DNA of 64,000 nt from Cricetomys ansorgei (taxonomy: Eukaryota > Chordata > Mammalia > Rodentia > Nesomyidae), in contig JAMJFZ010001258.1 in NCBI GenBank assembly GCA_026225945.1, positions 4,373,001-4,437,000 of the forward strand, written 5' to 3'. The notes under the pieces were generated by a model. The model ran no database searches. It was not told the DNA's origin and saw only the letters and a list, made by a program, of their open reading frames with translations. The position numbers and the translations under genes are program-made. This document shows, one piece after another, positions 21,891 through 31,988 of this stretch (position 1 is its first letter; every line of letters starts with the position of its first letter).

Positions 21891-22110
21891 AGAGCGTCTC
21901 TACCTTTCTAACACCACGACCCTTTGACACAGGGCCTCATGCTGTGGTGACCCCCAAACATAACGTTATTTTTGTTGCTACTTCATAACTATGATTTTGC
22001 TAATGTTGTGAATCATAACGTAAATATCTTTTATGCAGGTGATAGGCAACCCCCGTGAAAGGGTTCACTGGACCACCAAAGGGGGGGCTCCACAGGGTGA
22101 GACCTGCTGG
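21887..22110 (+). mobile_element. URR1 hAT-Charlie DNA transposon
   Basis: Recognisable along its length: cctttctaacaccacgaccc, catgctgtggtgacccccaa, tttgttgctacttcataact, aatcataacgtaaatatctt and a right end near caaaggggggg ctccacaggg. URR1 is a rodent-specific nonautonomous hAT element of about 220 bp, so this is near full length. Confidence 0.85.
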
Positions 22111-22507
22111 TCTACTAGGCTATCTCCACACCGCACGATGTCACAGCTCTGAGTGTGATGTGAGGGTTAAGGGGTAACAGGGACTCTTCAGACAAGGACA
22201 GGAGGGATGCACAGTGACCCAAGAGAGGCACAACCTTTCTTCCTCTCTGTGCGTGAGGGCCGAGTTCATCCAACTACTGGATCTGAGCTGCTGATGTTCC
22301 CCTTCTCTCCACAGACACCCTGCTCCTGAGAGCACTCCCGCCCCTCAAGGACGGAGCCATCTCTCTAAGAAGCTTTCCATTTGGAAACAAGAATAGCTTC
22401 AAGTGTCAGGTTAAAAGTCTGTTTCCATGGCTTTGATGCAGAGGAAGCATTGCTGCCTGATGGAACGGGGTGGGGGGTGGGGGTGGGGATGTGGGGGAGG
22501 AGTGGTC
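22111..22507. other. Unique sequence with a G-rich run
   Basis: No repeat named. A G-rich stretch (22469-22500) is made of ggggtgggg-type units. Confidence 0.45.
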
Positions 22508-22735
22508 TGTGGTTCATTGTGATTGTCACCTTGATGGGACTCACCTCAGTGGCTGTGAGGGAGTCTCTAGATTGGGTTAACTGAGGCAGGAAGACCCATG
22601 CTGAATGTGGGCAGTGCATCCGAGGGCGTGGGGCCCTGGACCAAAAACGAACGACGTGGGCTGAGCACAGCATCACTCTCTGCTCCCTGACTCAGCTCAC
22701 TCCGCCTCTCTTCTTTTACACAACTTCAGATGAGA
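22508..22735 (+). mobile_element. MaLR-type LTR, 5' part, sense orientation
   Basis: Reads gattgtcaccttgatgggac, gagggagtctctagattggg, aactgaggcaggaagaccc, atgctgaatgtgggcag. This is the sense strand of the same LTR group seen elsewhere in antisense. It stops just before an antisense copy starting near 22749. Confidence 0.6.
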
Positions 22736-22783
22736 TGGAGCACGGCCTGCCTTAGTCACTGTTCTGCTGCTGTGAAGAGAAAC

Positions 22784-22789
22784 CATGAC
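22784..22789. repeat. Target-site duplication, left copy
   Basis: CATGAC immediately left of the TG that opens the inserted LTR. The same six bases follow its terminal CA at 23552-23557. Confidence 0.85.
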
Positions 22790-23257
22790 TGTTGGAGTCC
22801 AGTTTACCAAGACTATGAAATGCTTCAGCTTGACAAAGTTCCTGAGCGATTTACTATCGGGAACTGGAACTCCCTAACTGCCTTGCCCCTTTCTTGTCTT
22901 TACTGTACGGTGGCATATGTTGTCTCATCAATAATAAGATCTGTATAAGCCAATAGTAATAGCAAAATCAATCCCTGAGCTGGCTACTGTGGGCTGGAAT
23001 GAAACACAGCCATGGTATCCGGAAATAAATTGCAATAAAGCAACCCAGGTTTATTGCAAAGATTTAAGAAATATAAAACCCAGAAAATTCCCCTAAGTGT
23101 TAACAGTCACTTAGAAAACAGCCTCTCCCCACCACCTATCAGCAGGGATTCTTTCTTTCCCGAAAAACCCAGGCTCCATCCCGTCTCAAGAAGTTCAAAG
23201 GTGCCAAGCGGCTACCCCCACTCTGGTTCCCATAATACCTGACCAACGAGGTGGAGG

Positions 23258-23264
23258 AACCAAT
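23258..23264 (+). promoter_or_regulatory. CCAAT box in the solo LTR
   Basis: The motif aaccaatcag is at the expected distance upstream of the TATA-like box. It supports the U3 assignment. Confidence 0.6.
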
Positions 23265-23306
23265 CAGAATAGCACAAGTCCTCCGAGCCCTGGCGAGGGG
23301 GACCCC

Positions 23307-23314
23307 GATAAAAG
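23307..23314 (+). promoter_or_regulatory. TATA-like box in the solo LTR
   Basis: gataaaag sits about 45 bases after the CCAAT box and just before the CT-rich leader. Transcription would start near 23335-23345 if the LTR is active. Confidence 0.55.
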
Positions 23315-23428
23315 CCCTGGATGGGGGTTTCTCTCTCTCTCTCTCTTGCCTCTTGCCCAGCTCACCCGCCTGTGTCTCTCGCCCGTGCGCGGCGCCCGCC
23401 CCAAGCTGCTGGGCGCGCCCAGCTCATT

Positions 23429-23434
23429 AATAAA
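23429..23434 (+). terminator. Polyadenylation signal in the solo LTR
   Basis: AATAAA within agctcattaataaaaaagc, about 110 bases after the inferred start, where the R region should end. Confidence 0.6.
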
Positions 23435-23551
23435 AAAGCTTCGTGCGGTTTTCGCAGCTACCCAAGACTGTCTCGTGGGGTTTACCCATCCTTCGTGGAA
23501 GCAAAGAACCCCATTTCGCGGGGGCCAGAGCTGGACTCCAGGACCCCCGCA

Positions 23552-23557
23552 CATGAC
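23552..23557. repeat. Target-site duplication, right copy
   Basis: CATGAC directly after the LTR's terminal CA; identical to 22784-22789. Confidence 0.85.
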
Positions 23558-23975
23558 CAAGACAAGGTACAAAAGAAGGCCTCTAACTGGGGCCTCGCTT
23601 ACAGCTGCAGAAACTCAGTCCATGGTTACCATGGAGGGAAGCATGGCGGCAGGCAGGCATGATGCTGGAGTAGAGCTAAGATCTTACATCTTATCCAAAA
23701 GATGGAGGCAGAGAGAGAGACAGAGAGAGACAGAGACTAGCACTGGCTTGGGCTTTTGAAACCTCAAAGCCACCCGAGGGGCACACCTTCTCCAACAAGG
23801 CCACACCTCCTAATCCTTTCTAAACAGTCTACCAACTGGGAACCAGACATTCAACTATACGAGCCATCAGAGGCCATGCTAATTGAAACCACCGTAGGGC
23901 CTTAAGAACCAAGTGGATTTTATTAAGTAGGCCATTTTTGGATTTGCCTAATGAAAAATTGTAATTTCAAAACCA

Positions 23976-24171
23976 GACCGGGCGGTGGTGGCGCATGCCT
24001 TTGATCCCAGTACTCGCGAGGCAGAGGCAGGCAGATCTCTGTGAGTTTGAGGCCAGCCTGGTCTACGGAATGAGTTCCAGGACAGCCAGAATTTAACAGA
24101 GAAATCTTGTCTCTAAAAACCAAACCAAAACAGAGCAAAACAAAGATCAAAACCAAAAAAAAAAAAAAATT
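23976..24171 (+). repeat. B1 SINE with long A tail
   Basis: Full-length: accgggcggtggtggcgcat, gaggcagaggcaggcagatc, gtttgaggccagcctggtct, ggaatgagttccaggacagc, then a CAAAAC-rich and A15 tail. One of the better preserved B1 copies in the window. Confidence 0.95.
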
Positions 24172-25268
24172 TAAGCAACAAGGCAAGTTACTCCAAATAA
24201 ATAAATACCAGCATGCCCTTGGATTTCTGCACGGTATGAAACAAAAGAAGGAGCTGAACAACTTCGCCATAATATTAAAGGAAGACTTTATGAGCCGCTG
24301 ATTCACATTTAAAATGTACGGAGGACGTCTCTGTTTTATCACGTTAACGTGTACACGTGTGCACACCCCAGGCCTTGGAAAGCCATCAGCTGTAAGTGTA
24401 CGGTGCCCAGCCCCAGTCTAGAGAAGAACACCCGTCAACTGGCAGAGTAACAACTCAAAAGGGAAAAACGACACAAAGTGCTGAACCATGGCGCCAGTGA
24501 AATGTGAGGAGGGAATGACTGCTAACCTGCCTTTAAAGTGTAAATCGACGTTTTGATTTTGCTTATTTTAATGAATATTGAAAGAGAAGCTACATTGATA
24601 AGTAGTAACACTGTAGCAACCATCAAGTCAAGACTCGTAAAGTAAGAGGAACATGAGAGAGACGGAGAGAAAGCCGCCTCAAGAGCGTCACGACCTCCGC
24701 GTCTCCCGTGAGAGGAGAGCGGCGGACACGGAGGAGGGGAGGTCTCAGATCTTTTTTTCCAAATTTTTAGAACAGAAAAGTTGTTTCATAACGTACACAG
24801 CCTTCGCTTCTGAACGGTCGAATCAAGTGACAATTTGTCGTCTGTGTTTTACTGTTTCTTGGATCTTGTATAATAAATACGCGTTATTTCGTAATATAAG
24901 ATCAAAAGCTACACAGATATTGTAGGGGAAAATGTTCCTCCTTTTAAAATCTATAACCCCACCTGAAAAGCCAGCTTTACACAGCCCGCCACACCCAATT
25001 GTCTTGCTAACTGAATTTCCCCTTTCTAGTCACCTCCGGTCCTAGCACGACCGGATCACTTTTGAGGTCTTAATTGTGGACATGAAAAGCTCGTCTGGAA
25101 TTGATGTATCTGGAGCGCTTTATGATTGTACCAGGTGATCTTCATTTCCCAAGCAGCATCAGATGAAGGAAAAATTCCCCTACCTCCCACCGAGAGATAC
25201 GATCGCTCAGGACGGAAGGAGAACCTCCTGTAAGCACCTCATTTCTAGTTCTTTGAAAGGGATAACTA
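24172..25268. other. Unique, AT-rich but CpG-retaining sequence
   Basis: No named repeat. CpG is frequent for such AT-rich DNA (for example aatacgcgttatttcgtaat near 24880 and a dense cluster at 24660-24735). Frames are short. Function unknown. Confidence 0.4.
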
Positions 25269-25293
25269 CCATTACCACCGCCACCACCACCAC
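25269..25293. repeat. (ACC)n microsatellite, short
   Basis: attaccaccgccaccaccac and neighbours, about eight trinucleotides. Confidence 0.8.
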
Positions 25294-25299
25294 CTTTGT

Positions 25300-25480
25300 C
25301 TTTTGTTGAGCACCTACTGTGTGCCAGACTGGGCACTGATACCATACACACACACTGTCACGTCAATTCTCACTGCAACTTTATAAGGTGCGAAAGCCCT
25401 GTCTGTTTCTTGTGAGGAAGTGACAGGCTCAGAGAAGCTGAGCTACTTGCTTGATGACCAATGGTGACCCAGCATAGCTT
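25300..25480 (+). repeat. MIR SINE
   Basis: gagcacctactgtgtgccag, then tcaattctcactgcaacttt, gaggaagtgacaggctcaga and gaagctgagctacttgcttg, in MIR order. It is an ancient mammalian tRNA-derived SINE and nearly full length. Confidence 0.85.
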
Positions 25481-25699
25481 ACAGCGAGTTTCTTAAAAAA
25501 TTATCAGAATTTTGTGTTTATATTAAAACTAATGCTACCTTCTTTGGGTTGTGGCAACTAATGGAAGGTCTTCATGGGAGGTATTGTGTTTATTCACAAA
25601 ATATGTAGGGACCCAACAGAGTCTGGATAGCGGACCCACAGGGAATGCCAGGTAAGCTGCTCTGGCTTGTACTCAGTCTCTGGATTGTTCCAAGTTTTC

Positions 25700-25885
25700 C
25701 TCTACTGTGTATCAAACTTTGTAATACACTGTATCGTTTTGCTTATTGGCCGTATTTTACCACTGGGCTTTCCTCACTGTAGAGTATCAGCTCCACGCAG
25801 GTGGGGGATTTTGATTTGTCAGTCCACTGCAGTGGTCTCACAGATGGCACGCTGCCAGTGTTCACTAAGTATCTGCCCATCGGCC
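25700..25885 (+). repeat. L2 LINE 3' end, diverged
   Basis: agagtatcagctccacgcag, then cagatggcacgctgccagtg and ttcactaagtatctgcc resemble the L2 terminal region (gagctccatgagg to the gcactcaataaat block). Weak but ordered. Confidence 0.45.
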
Positions 25886-26601
25886 ATGGTGGCACGGGCA
25901 ACACCCAGCCAGGAAGCAGAGCCGGCGTGAGCAAAAAGGAGAGAGTAGGCTTGGCCGAAGGTGCCTGTGGGATGCCAGGCACTGGAGAGGTCTGCCTGGA
26001 AATGGGGAGCTGGGGTCAGATTGGAAGTCTGAGTTGGAGGTAGAGAGAGCACAAGCAAGAAGGTAGTGTGGAGGGCTGTCAGAGCAGAGTCCTGTGGTGA
26101 GCCGAGACAGGGCTGGGAAGTCGGGTTTTGTGAACCGAGGGAGAAGACTTCTCAGGGACTAGTAAGAAATGTGACTCACCATTAAGAGGCAGTTGAGGGG
26201 GTGTGTGAGGGGAAGTCACTGGGGGTCCAGTGTCCTTTCAGACAGGAGTTTTACCCATGTGGCACCAAAGAGACCAGCTCTGTGCTGCAGCCACCTTGTC
26301 CTGGCCTGTGCTCCGCGTGCCCACAGCACACAGGCCTGTGGCCGTGCAGCCAGAGGAGGGGAGTTCAACAGCTCCGGGTCGTTGCTAATGTTGATCACGC
26401 ACCACGTAACTTCGTCTCAGATATAGTCGGGGAAACTAGGCTGCACTGTGTTAAACTAATAAGCTGTTTGGTTTCAACTTTATTTGTTCTCTTCCTTGAC
26501 TTTTCAGTATGATTAGCAGAAACTTTAAAATTGTTCACATCGTATTTATATTAGACACAGATGGACTACTTAGTCAGGTGAAAAGTTACACAGAACCCAC
26601 C
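25886..26601. other. Unique sequence, no gene recognised
   Basis: Only short frames and no repeat named. AT-rich from about 26420 onward. Confidence 0.45.
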
Positions 26602-26715
26602 CTTCTCCCTCCCTCCCTTCCTCCCTCCCTTTCTCCCTCCCTCCCTCCTTCTCTTTCCTCTCTCTGTCCCCCCTTTTCTCTTTCCTCCCCTCCCTCCCAC
26701 CTTCTCCTTCTTTCT
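26602..26715. repeat. Polypyrimidine (CTCC)n tract
   Basis: About 114 bases of C and T with ccctccctccc units; the minus strand is polypurine. Confidence 0.95.
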
Positions 26716-27364
26716 TGACATAAATATCTTTCAGTAACTTAATTGTTTTCTGAATGGACACCCCAGTAGTTAATTTTCCATTCTCAATAAAATAGATGCT
26801 TTTCATAATATCAAATCCTCCAGCTGCCTTAGCATTAAGTTGCCTGGAACGATATTAAAGTCAGCGATATGTAGTCCATTAGCTGTACCCGGCTCAGGCC
26901 TCCCTGGGAGAAAAAGAAACGGCACAAATGAGGTTTCTTCTGTATTAAGCAGCAAATAAATGAAAGCCTTTGAAGAAACCACCTACAAGAAGTCTGGGAA
27001 CTATGATTAGCCAACCCTCCAATTTGGCAAACAGATTTCTTTGCAATATAACTACCTTCCAAATAATGGCTCCTCCTGGTAGGAAGAAAGGAGAATGTGG
27101 GCTACCCGGGTCTTGATCTGACCATTTCAGATGCTCTTTAAGAGGGAAATTCCCAGTATTCATCTGGGGCCAGGGAGTGCTCTTGGACATTGTGAGGCTG
27201 GCCTTGAACCTTCCTGTGTCTGAGCAGAGTGCTGTATTTACTTACTTTTGGAGAAAATGGAAGGGCTCTTAATAAGTTGCTTCTACTGATCTCTCAAGTG
27301 CTCAGAGACACATGTGTGCATCCTTTCCAGGGGCCAGGGGGACTGTGGCTCCCCAAATCATGCT
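26716..27364. other. Unique sequence, possible conserved noncoding element
   Basis: 26716-27080 is AT-rich and repeat-free, with TAAT cores and an imperfect CCAAT-like site (attagccaaccctccaattt). Such stretches are often conserved, but this cannot be tested here. No coding signal. Confidence 0.3.
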
Positions 27365-27475
27365 ACGACCATTTCTACAGACAAGGAAATGAGCTCAGAG
27401 AGTCTGTGACCCAGGACAGCCTCATTGAGATGCGCCCCCATCTACTCTGCCATCCAGAGCTCAGGCCTCCCCTCT
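27365..27475 (+). repeat. MIR fragment, 3' half
   Basis: accatttctacagacaagga, aatgagctcagagagtctgt and gacccaggacagcctcattg match the fall-off from the MIR core to its end. Diverged. Confidence 0.5.
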
Positions 27476-27571
27476 CCTTTCTGTGACCACGCCTCCGGAG
27501 ACCGCTGTGGTCTCTGGGGGATCCTTTCCAACAACATTGCATTTCTTTTTGAGTTAACGAGAGGAAAATAG

Positions 27572-27780
27572 GGGCTGAGGTGTAGCTCAATTAGTAGAAG
27601 ACCAGCCTAGAGTCAGGAAGCCCTGGTTCAGTCTCCAGCACCACATCAAACAGAGCTTGAGGCTCACTGCTGTAATCCCAACACTGAAGAGGTGGAGAGT
27701 CAGAAGTTCAAATTCACCCTCAGCTAATGAAGGAGTTCAAGGCCAGCCTGGACAGCATGAGACTCTATCTCAGATTAATT
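27572..27780 (+). repeat. B4 SINE
   Basis: ID-like head (ggggctgaggtgtagctcaa, gttcagtctccagcaccaca) joined to a B1-like part (gctgtaatcccaacactgaa, gttcaaggccagcctggaca, gagactctatctcag). This order is diagnostic of B4. Confidence 0.85.
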
Positions 27781-27885
27781 AGCCGATTAAAATATGATAA
27801 AAGGAAAGTGGTCGCTTCCTCAAATATTTGTCTAAGCCCTTGAGGTTCAAGAAGATGCCTCTGGTAAGCAGTCAGCTTTTTCTTT

Positions 27886-28037
27886 ATTGTTGTTTTTTTC
27901 AAGACAAGGTCTTATTTTGTAACTCTGGCTGTCCTGGAACTCATTCTGTAGAACAGGCTGGTCTCAAACTCACAGAGATCCGACTGCCTCTACCTCCCAA
28001 GTGCTGGGATTAAAGGTGTGCACTACCATACCCCTGA
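27886..28037 (-). repeat. B1 SINE
   Basis: Plus strand: caagacaaggtcttattttg, ctggctgtcctggaactcat, agaacaggctggtctcaaac, caagtgctgggattaaaggt. Reverse complement of B1, nearly complete. Confidence 0.93.
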
Positions 28038-28149
28038 CTCTAGCATTTTCTAATCAAGGAACCATGAAGCTAAACTAAGGCTAAGTTGGTGGTCTAGGGT
28101 TTTAGAAGGTTTTCATATAATGATCTCAGTTAAAAACAGAGGCGCTTCT

Positions 28150-28265
28150 GTTTTTGCTTTGAGACAGGGTCTGGAGTAGCCAAGGCTGGCCTTGAACTCC
28201 TGACCCTGATGCTCTCACCTCCTGTGTGCTAGGATTACACATGTTCAGCACTATGCCTGTCTAGA
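28150..28265 (-). repeat. B1-family SINE, old or partial (PB1-like)
   Basis: ctttgagacagggtctggag, caaggctggccttgaactcc, gtgtgctaggattacacatg. It lacks the internal duplication region of modern B1. Confidence 0.7.
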
Positions 28266-29034
28266 AGGAATCTAGTTTGCATCCAGAATTGCGGCTCAGA
28301 GGTCAAAATCACCTCAATGGCGATGTGGTGTTCCGAGTGAGCCAGTGTGGAGGGCGGGATCTCCCTTGGGTGCTGACAGCACCTTCATTTCAAAATGCCT
28401 GTGTCCTGAAAGTCGACCCCATAAGAGGATGTACGTGCAAGCGACTGGCACAGAAAATCCACAAGGGACTCGGGGACCAAGACGGGAAGGAGGACCTCGT
28501 CTCAGGGACCCCATGGGAGCCATGTTACCTCTGAGTCAGTCCGCTCTTGAGGCAGCCTGCCTTCTTACCATCATTATTAGCAAAAGGGTCAACCTGGCCA
28601 CGGTGAGCTCTGTTGACCTCAGGGCCAGGGACTGGCACATGAAAAGAAAAGTTTAGGGTCTAGGAGTGGCACTGTCCGTGCCCATACCATGTTTTAGTTC
28701 TGAGTGGCAGGCTGATGTCTTCTGCTGCTTTATCTATCTTCTGGGGTTCCTTACCCGAGGTCTGGGTTGGAATGGGAAGTGGACATTCGCTGCTTTAGAT
28801 TACCCGGTCTCCATCCTCCTATCACCTAGCCACAGGAACGGGTGCCGCAAGAGAGCGGCTACTTTGGAAGTTTTTCAGTGGCGAGGTATTCAACGTATTC
28901 AATGGCTGCTCGTGAAGTTCCTGGAAGGACTCAAGGAGCCGATCCTCAATGAATTTCCGGAAAAAAAAAAAGCCCACTGCCCTCCAGGGATAAAGAAAGG
29001 AAGTAAGGAGTCAGGAGTCCTCACTGGACTCAGT
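28266..29034. other. Unique sequence, no gene recognised
   Basis: A 143-codon plus frame (28666-29097) runs into the following B3 and has no recognisable domain. A short A-run lies near 28961. Confidence 0.45.
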
Positions 29035-29330
29035 CTTCCTGGGCATAAGGATCTGTGTTCAAATCCTGGAAAGCTGGGCACAGTCGTGTGGGGCTGAAAT
29101 CCCAGCAATGGCGAGAGGCGCAGTAGGGACAGGCTTGAAGGTTGGCTGGCTTGGCCTGCGTGGGGAAGTTTTAGGGCAAATGAGAAACCCCATCTCAAAC
29201 AAAGGTGCCAAGAGCCTGGGCGCCAGCACCCGAGGCTGTCCTCTATCCCCCACAGTGCACCGGGAACACCTGCCCTCCTCTGTCCCCCACAGTGCACCAG
29301 GAACACCTGCCCCACCCCCATAGGGATGCG
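29035..29330 (+). repeat. B3 SINE, diverged, with a tandem duplication in the tail
   Basis: gtgttcaaatcctggaaagc, gaaatcccagcaatggcgag, gaaaccccatctcaaacaaa, gcacccgaggctgtcctcta follow B3 order. The tail holds two ~37-bp tandem copies (about 29241-29312) sharing cccccacagtgcacc and gggaacacctgccc-type ends. Confidence 0.65.
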
Positions 29331-30389
29331 CCCACTTGCTGCAGCCCGGGGTTCTGAAGTTTCTCAACACAGGCAAAGCTGTGTTAGACCCTGAAACCGC
29401 CACTCCTGCCAAAGCCACAAAAAATGGTCTCTGCCCTCTAATCCTCAGACCAGAGCATCAGTGGGGACAGATTCTGGCTGAGGAGGATGTCTGTGTAGAT
29501 TCCATCCGATCGTCTCTGCAGTTCAGGGGGGCCGGTCACCACGCCCACATGCTAGGTGGACACACAGCTTTATTCAAGTGACAGCATCCTGCTCTGACTT
29601 GGAGAAGGGTGAAACTCTCTCTTCCCTGCTGGCCATGACCTTGAGTACTCTTGACACTGCAGGAAGCCATCTTGACTTCCCAGAGGCCTGAGGATGAGAC
29701 TGCGGTGGGTTATGGAGAGAAACCAGTCTGCAGAGGATGCATCTTGATGCCTCTTAAAAGCCCAGAGAGGGGATCTGACTTACTCTAGGTCACATAACAA
29801 TGGGGTGGGGGTGGGGGTGGGGTAGATAGGCCTAGAACCCTGCCCAGCCGACTCTCAGCAGTCAACCTTTGCCAGCTGCTGTTTTGTTAGGAACGTGTGG
29901 ACTCTTTCCTGAGTCCGGTAGCACTCACAGCACCAGCAGAAGGCTGGCGCAAACCCTCCTCGCCCCTCTGAGGTGGCCGATGGGTCTGAGCAGCAGAGGT
30001 GGCTGCAGCCCTCAGAGTGAATTTCCCCTGGCAGACCTGCTGGAGCCGGGTGTGTATGAATAACTCAGGACCGGAGCCTGGCTGGTGGGGAGTCAGAGCC
30101 AGCTTTGAAAACACCCTAGGGGCTCTCCCTGAGTGGCACAGTGAAATGTGGCCACACCGGTTCAGTCTATTTTAAGCTTCGGAAACCAGGGGAGGTGAAG
30201 CGGGCGGGCCAGTGGGCTCCCGGGGCAGATGAGTTCCTGGCCAACTCCGGGGTGGCCACAAGGTCACCTTGGGCCTTCTGCCTCCATGCTCTGCTCTTCC
30301 CTCTTCCCTCTGGGTGGGTGGGAAGGAGCCAGGCAGTTTAGACAGAAAAATGGGGGAAATGTTTTCCGCTAGGACCTGTTCAGTGTCTT
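29331..30389. other. Unique sequence with a short G-rich run
   Basis: No repeat family recognised. (GGGGGT)n-like run at 29802-29822. Frames are short. Confidence 0.45.
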
Positions 30390-30550
30390 TCATTGATTTG
30401 TCACCTTTAGCTTACATAATCCTCTCCGCTGCCCTTAGCGGGGGTCCAACCACTTTCTCTGTCTCTCATGGGAAGGAACAGAAGCTCGGAGAAAGTGAGT
30501 GGCGTCTTCGAGCAAGGGCACTGGCATCACATGTGGCAGGGTCCGTGCTG
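30390..30550 (+). repeat. MIR SINE, diverged
   Basis: tagcttacataatcctctcc, then ggaacagaagctcggagaaa and gtgagtggc match the MIR core (cattatctcatttaatcctc to gaggctcagagaag). Confidence 0.5.
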
Positions 30551-30654
30551 TCCACTGCCACGTCCCAGGTCCCACACCCAGCAGCGGCCAGAGCCCCCCT
30601 GACCACACGTGGGCTGCACTGGGTCCCTCGATAGCTTAGGGAGTTTGGTTCTAT

Positions 30655-30765
30655 CAGTCCCATTGCTCAGATTACAAAACCGAAGCACAAGGAGCTTAAG
30701 AAACCTGGCCAAGGACTCACAAGTTACACAGCGCGACGCTGGAATTGACTCCTGTCCCCCATCCC
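30655..30765 (+). repeat. MIR SINE fragment
   Basis: cattgctcagattacaaaac, cgaagcacaaggagcttaag, cctggccaaggactcacaag and ctggaattgactcctgtc follow the second half of MIR. Confidence 0.6.
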
Positions 30766-30844
30766 GGCCCTGGTTCCCACACGTAGGTCAGGGACCACTT
30801 TTAAGGTTCTGAGGAAGTTCAGTAGCTCACAGGACGCTTCAACT

Positions 30845-30905
30845 CCATTCTCATTTTACGAGGAGAAGCAGGACTCTCATGTGGCAGGTGACTGGCCCAC
30901 AGGGC
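30845..30905 (+). repeat. MIR-like fragment
   Basis: attctcattttacgaggaga and ggcaggtgactggccc recall the MIR core. Short, weak. Confidence 0.3.
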
Positions 30906-31154
30906 TCCGGGCTCGCTGGGCTAGAAGCAGCCTCTGCACTCTCTCACCAGACCTTAGCAAATGCTTACTTCCTGTGGCCTTCCATATGTTTCCAGGGATC
31001 TGAGTCTTCCTCTCCAGGAAGCCACCATGTGGCGGTGGCTTCTACTCCATGCGTTTGCTTATCTTATGTCAAGAAGTTAAGATCTGGAACGCACAAAGGG
31101 GAAGCTGAGTCAGAGCTTCAGCTGCAGCAATGGACACCTCTGTGAGAACACTTT

Positions 31155-31382
31155 TCTTTACATCTACTTTATTTGTGTGTGTGTGCGTGTGCGTGTGTAC
31201 CCTAGCATGAACACATGCGTGTGTGCATCTTCTCTCGCATGTGTGCATGTGGAGATCATAGGGTAGCAGCAACTTTCAGGAGACAGGCCTCTGCTTCCAC
31301 TATGTAGAGTCCAGTGTTTGGGATCCAGGTCGTTAAGCTTGGCCGCGAGCCCCCTTCCCCGGGAGCCACCTTACTGGCGCTG
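31155..31382 (-). repeat. B2-family SINE
   Basis: Plus strand: tttatttgtgtgtgtgtgcg tail, atgtggagatcatagggtag, ctctgcttccactatgtaga, gtttgggatccaggtcgtta, agcttggccgcgagcccc. Reverse complement of a B2/B3-type head and tail. Confidence 0.75.
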
Positions 31383-31676
31383 AGAGAAGACTTTCTAAGA
31401 GATGACTCTTCCTGTGATAAGGTGTTCACACTGTGATACGTTGGCCACACCCATTCTATTACCCATAATCCTTTCCACTGATGTCCTTAGCATATTTTCT
31501 TTCAGGTGCCCCACAGCTTTGCCAGGTTCTTCCCAGAGATGCCTGTTTGGGGGTCGTGGTAAAAAGCACAGAATATAAATCTAGAATGTAGAAGGAAAAC
31601 TGTTTAGAATGTGAATCCAGGGATCGCTAACCGTTTGCTTTTTCTTACGCATTTAGGTAGTGCGTTTTAGGGTTTT

Positions 31677-31988
31677 GTGGCATGTGCATTGTATGGTGTG
31701 CGTGCATGCTTGCGTTTACCCGCGTGTGCATTTGGAGGCCTGAGGAGGATGTCGCGTGTCTTCCTCAATGGCTCTCCACCACATATATTGAGGAAGGGTC
31801 TCTCGTTGGCCTGGAGCTCCCTGGTTTGGTTTGTCTGGCCAGCCAATTTGTTCCGGGAATCCCGTCACACCCTCCCATATCCCACGATTACAGCCTGACT
31901 GTTGTTTCATGTGGGTCCTGGGGACCCATCCGAACTCTGGTCTTCACGCTTGTGAACTGCCTCACCTAGCAAGCCATCTCCCCAGCCC
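31677..31988 (-). repeat. B3 SINE
   Basis: Plus strand: tgtgcatttggaggcctgag, aagggtctctcgttggcctg, gctccctggtttggtttgtc, catgtgggtcctggggaccc, gcaagccatctccccagccc. Full-length B3 in reverse. Confidence 0.85.

Larger units (their letters stand above)
22790..23551 (+). mobile_element. Solo LTR of an endogenous retrovirus (ERVK-like)
   Basis: A 762-bp segment that begins TGTTGG and ends CCGCA, bounded by a perfect 6-bp duplication. It has LTR architecture: a CCAAT box, a TATA-like gataaaag about 45 bases later, a CT-rich leader, an AATAAA signal, then a U5-like end. A six-base duplication and TG...CA ends suit class II (ERVK) elements, but I do not recognise the family. No gag, pol or env sequence is present, so it is a solo LTR left by recombination. 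The R/U5 part (23360-23480) still has many CpG, hinting at limited age. Confidence 0.8.
22749..23897 (-). mobile_element. MaLR-type LTR split by a younger solo LTR
   Basis: Left piece 22749-22789 (tgttctg-type start: cttagtcactgttctgctgc, tgtgaagagaaaccatgac) and right piece 23558-23897 (caagacaaggtacaaaag, ctggggcctcgcttacagct, ggagggaagcatggcggcag, aacaaggccacacctcctaa). Together they read as one antisense MaLR LTR; the join falls inside the usual ccatgaccaag block. The element at 22790-23551 was inserted there. Confidence 0.75.

Noticed and set aside
28666..29097. 143-codon plus frame
   Set aside because: It runs into the B3 SINE at 29035 and shows no domain.
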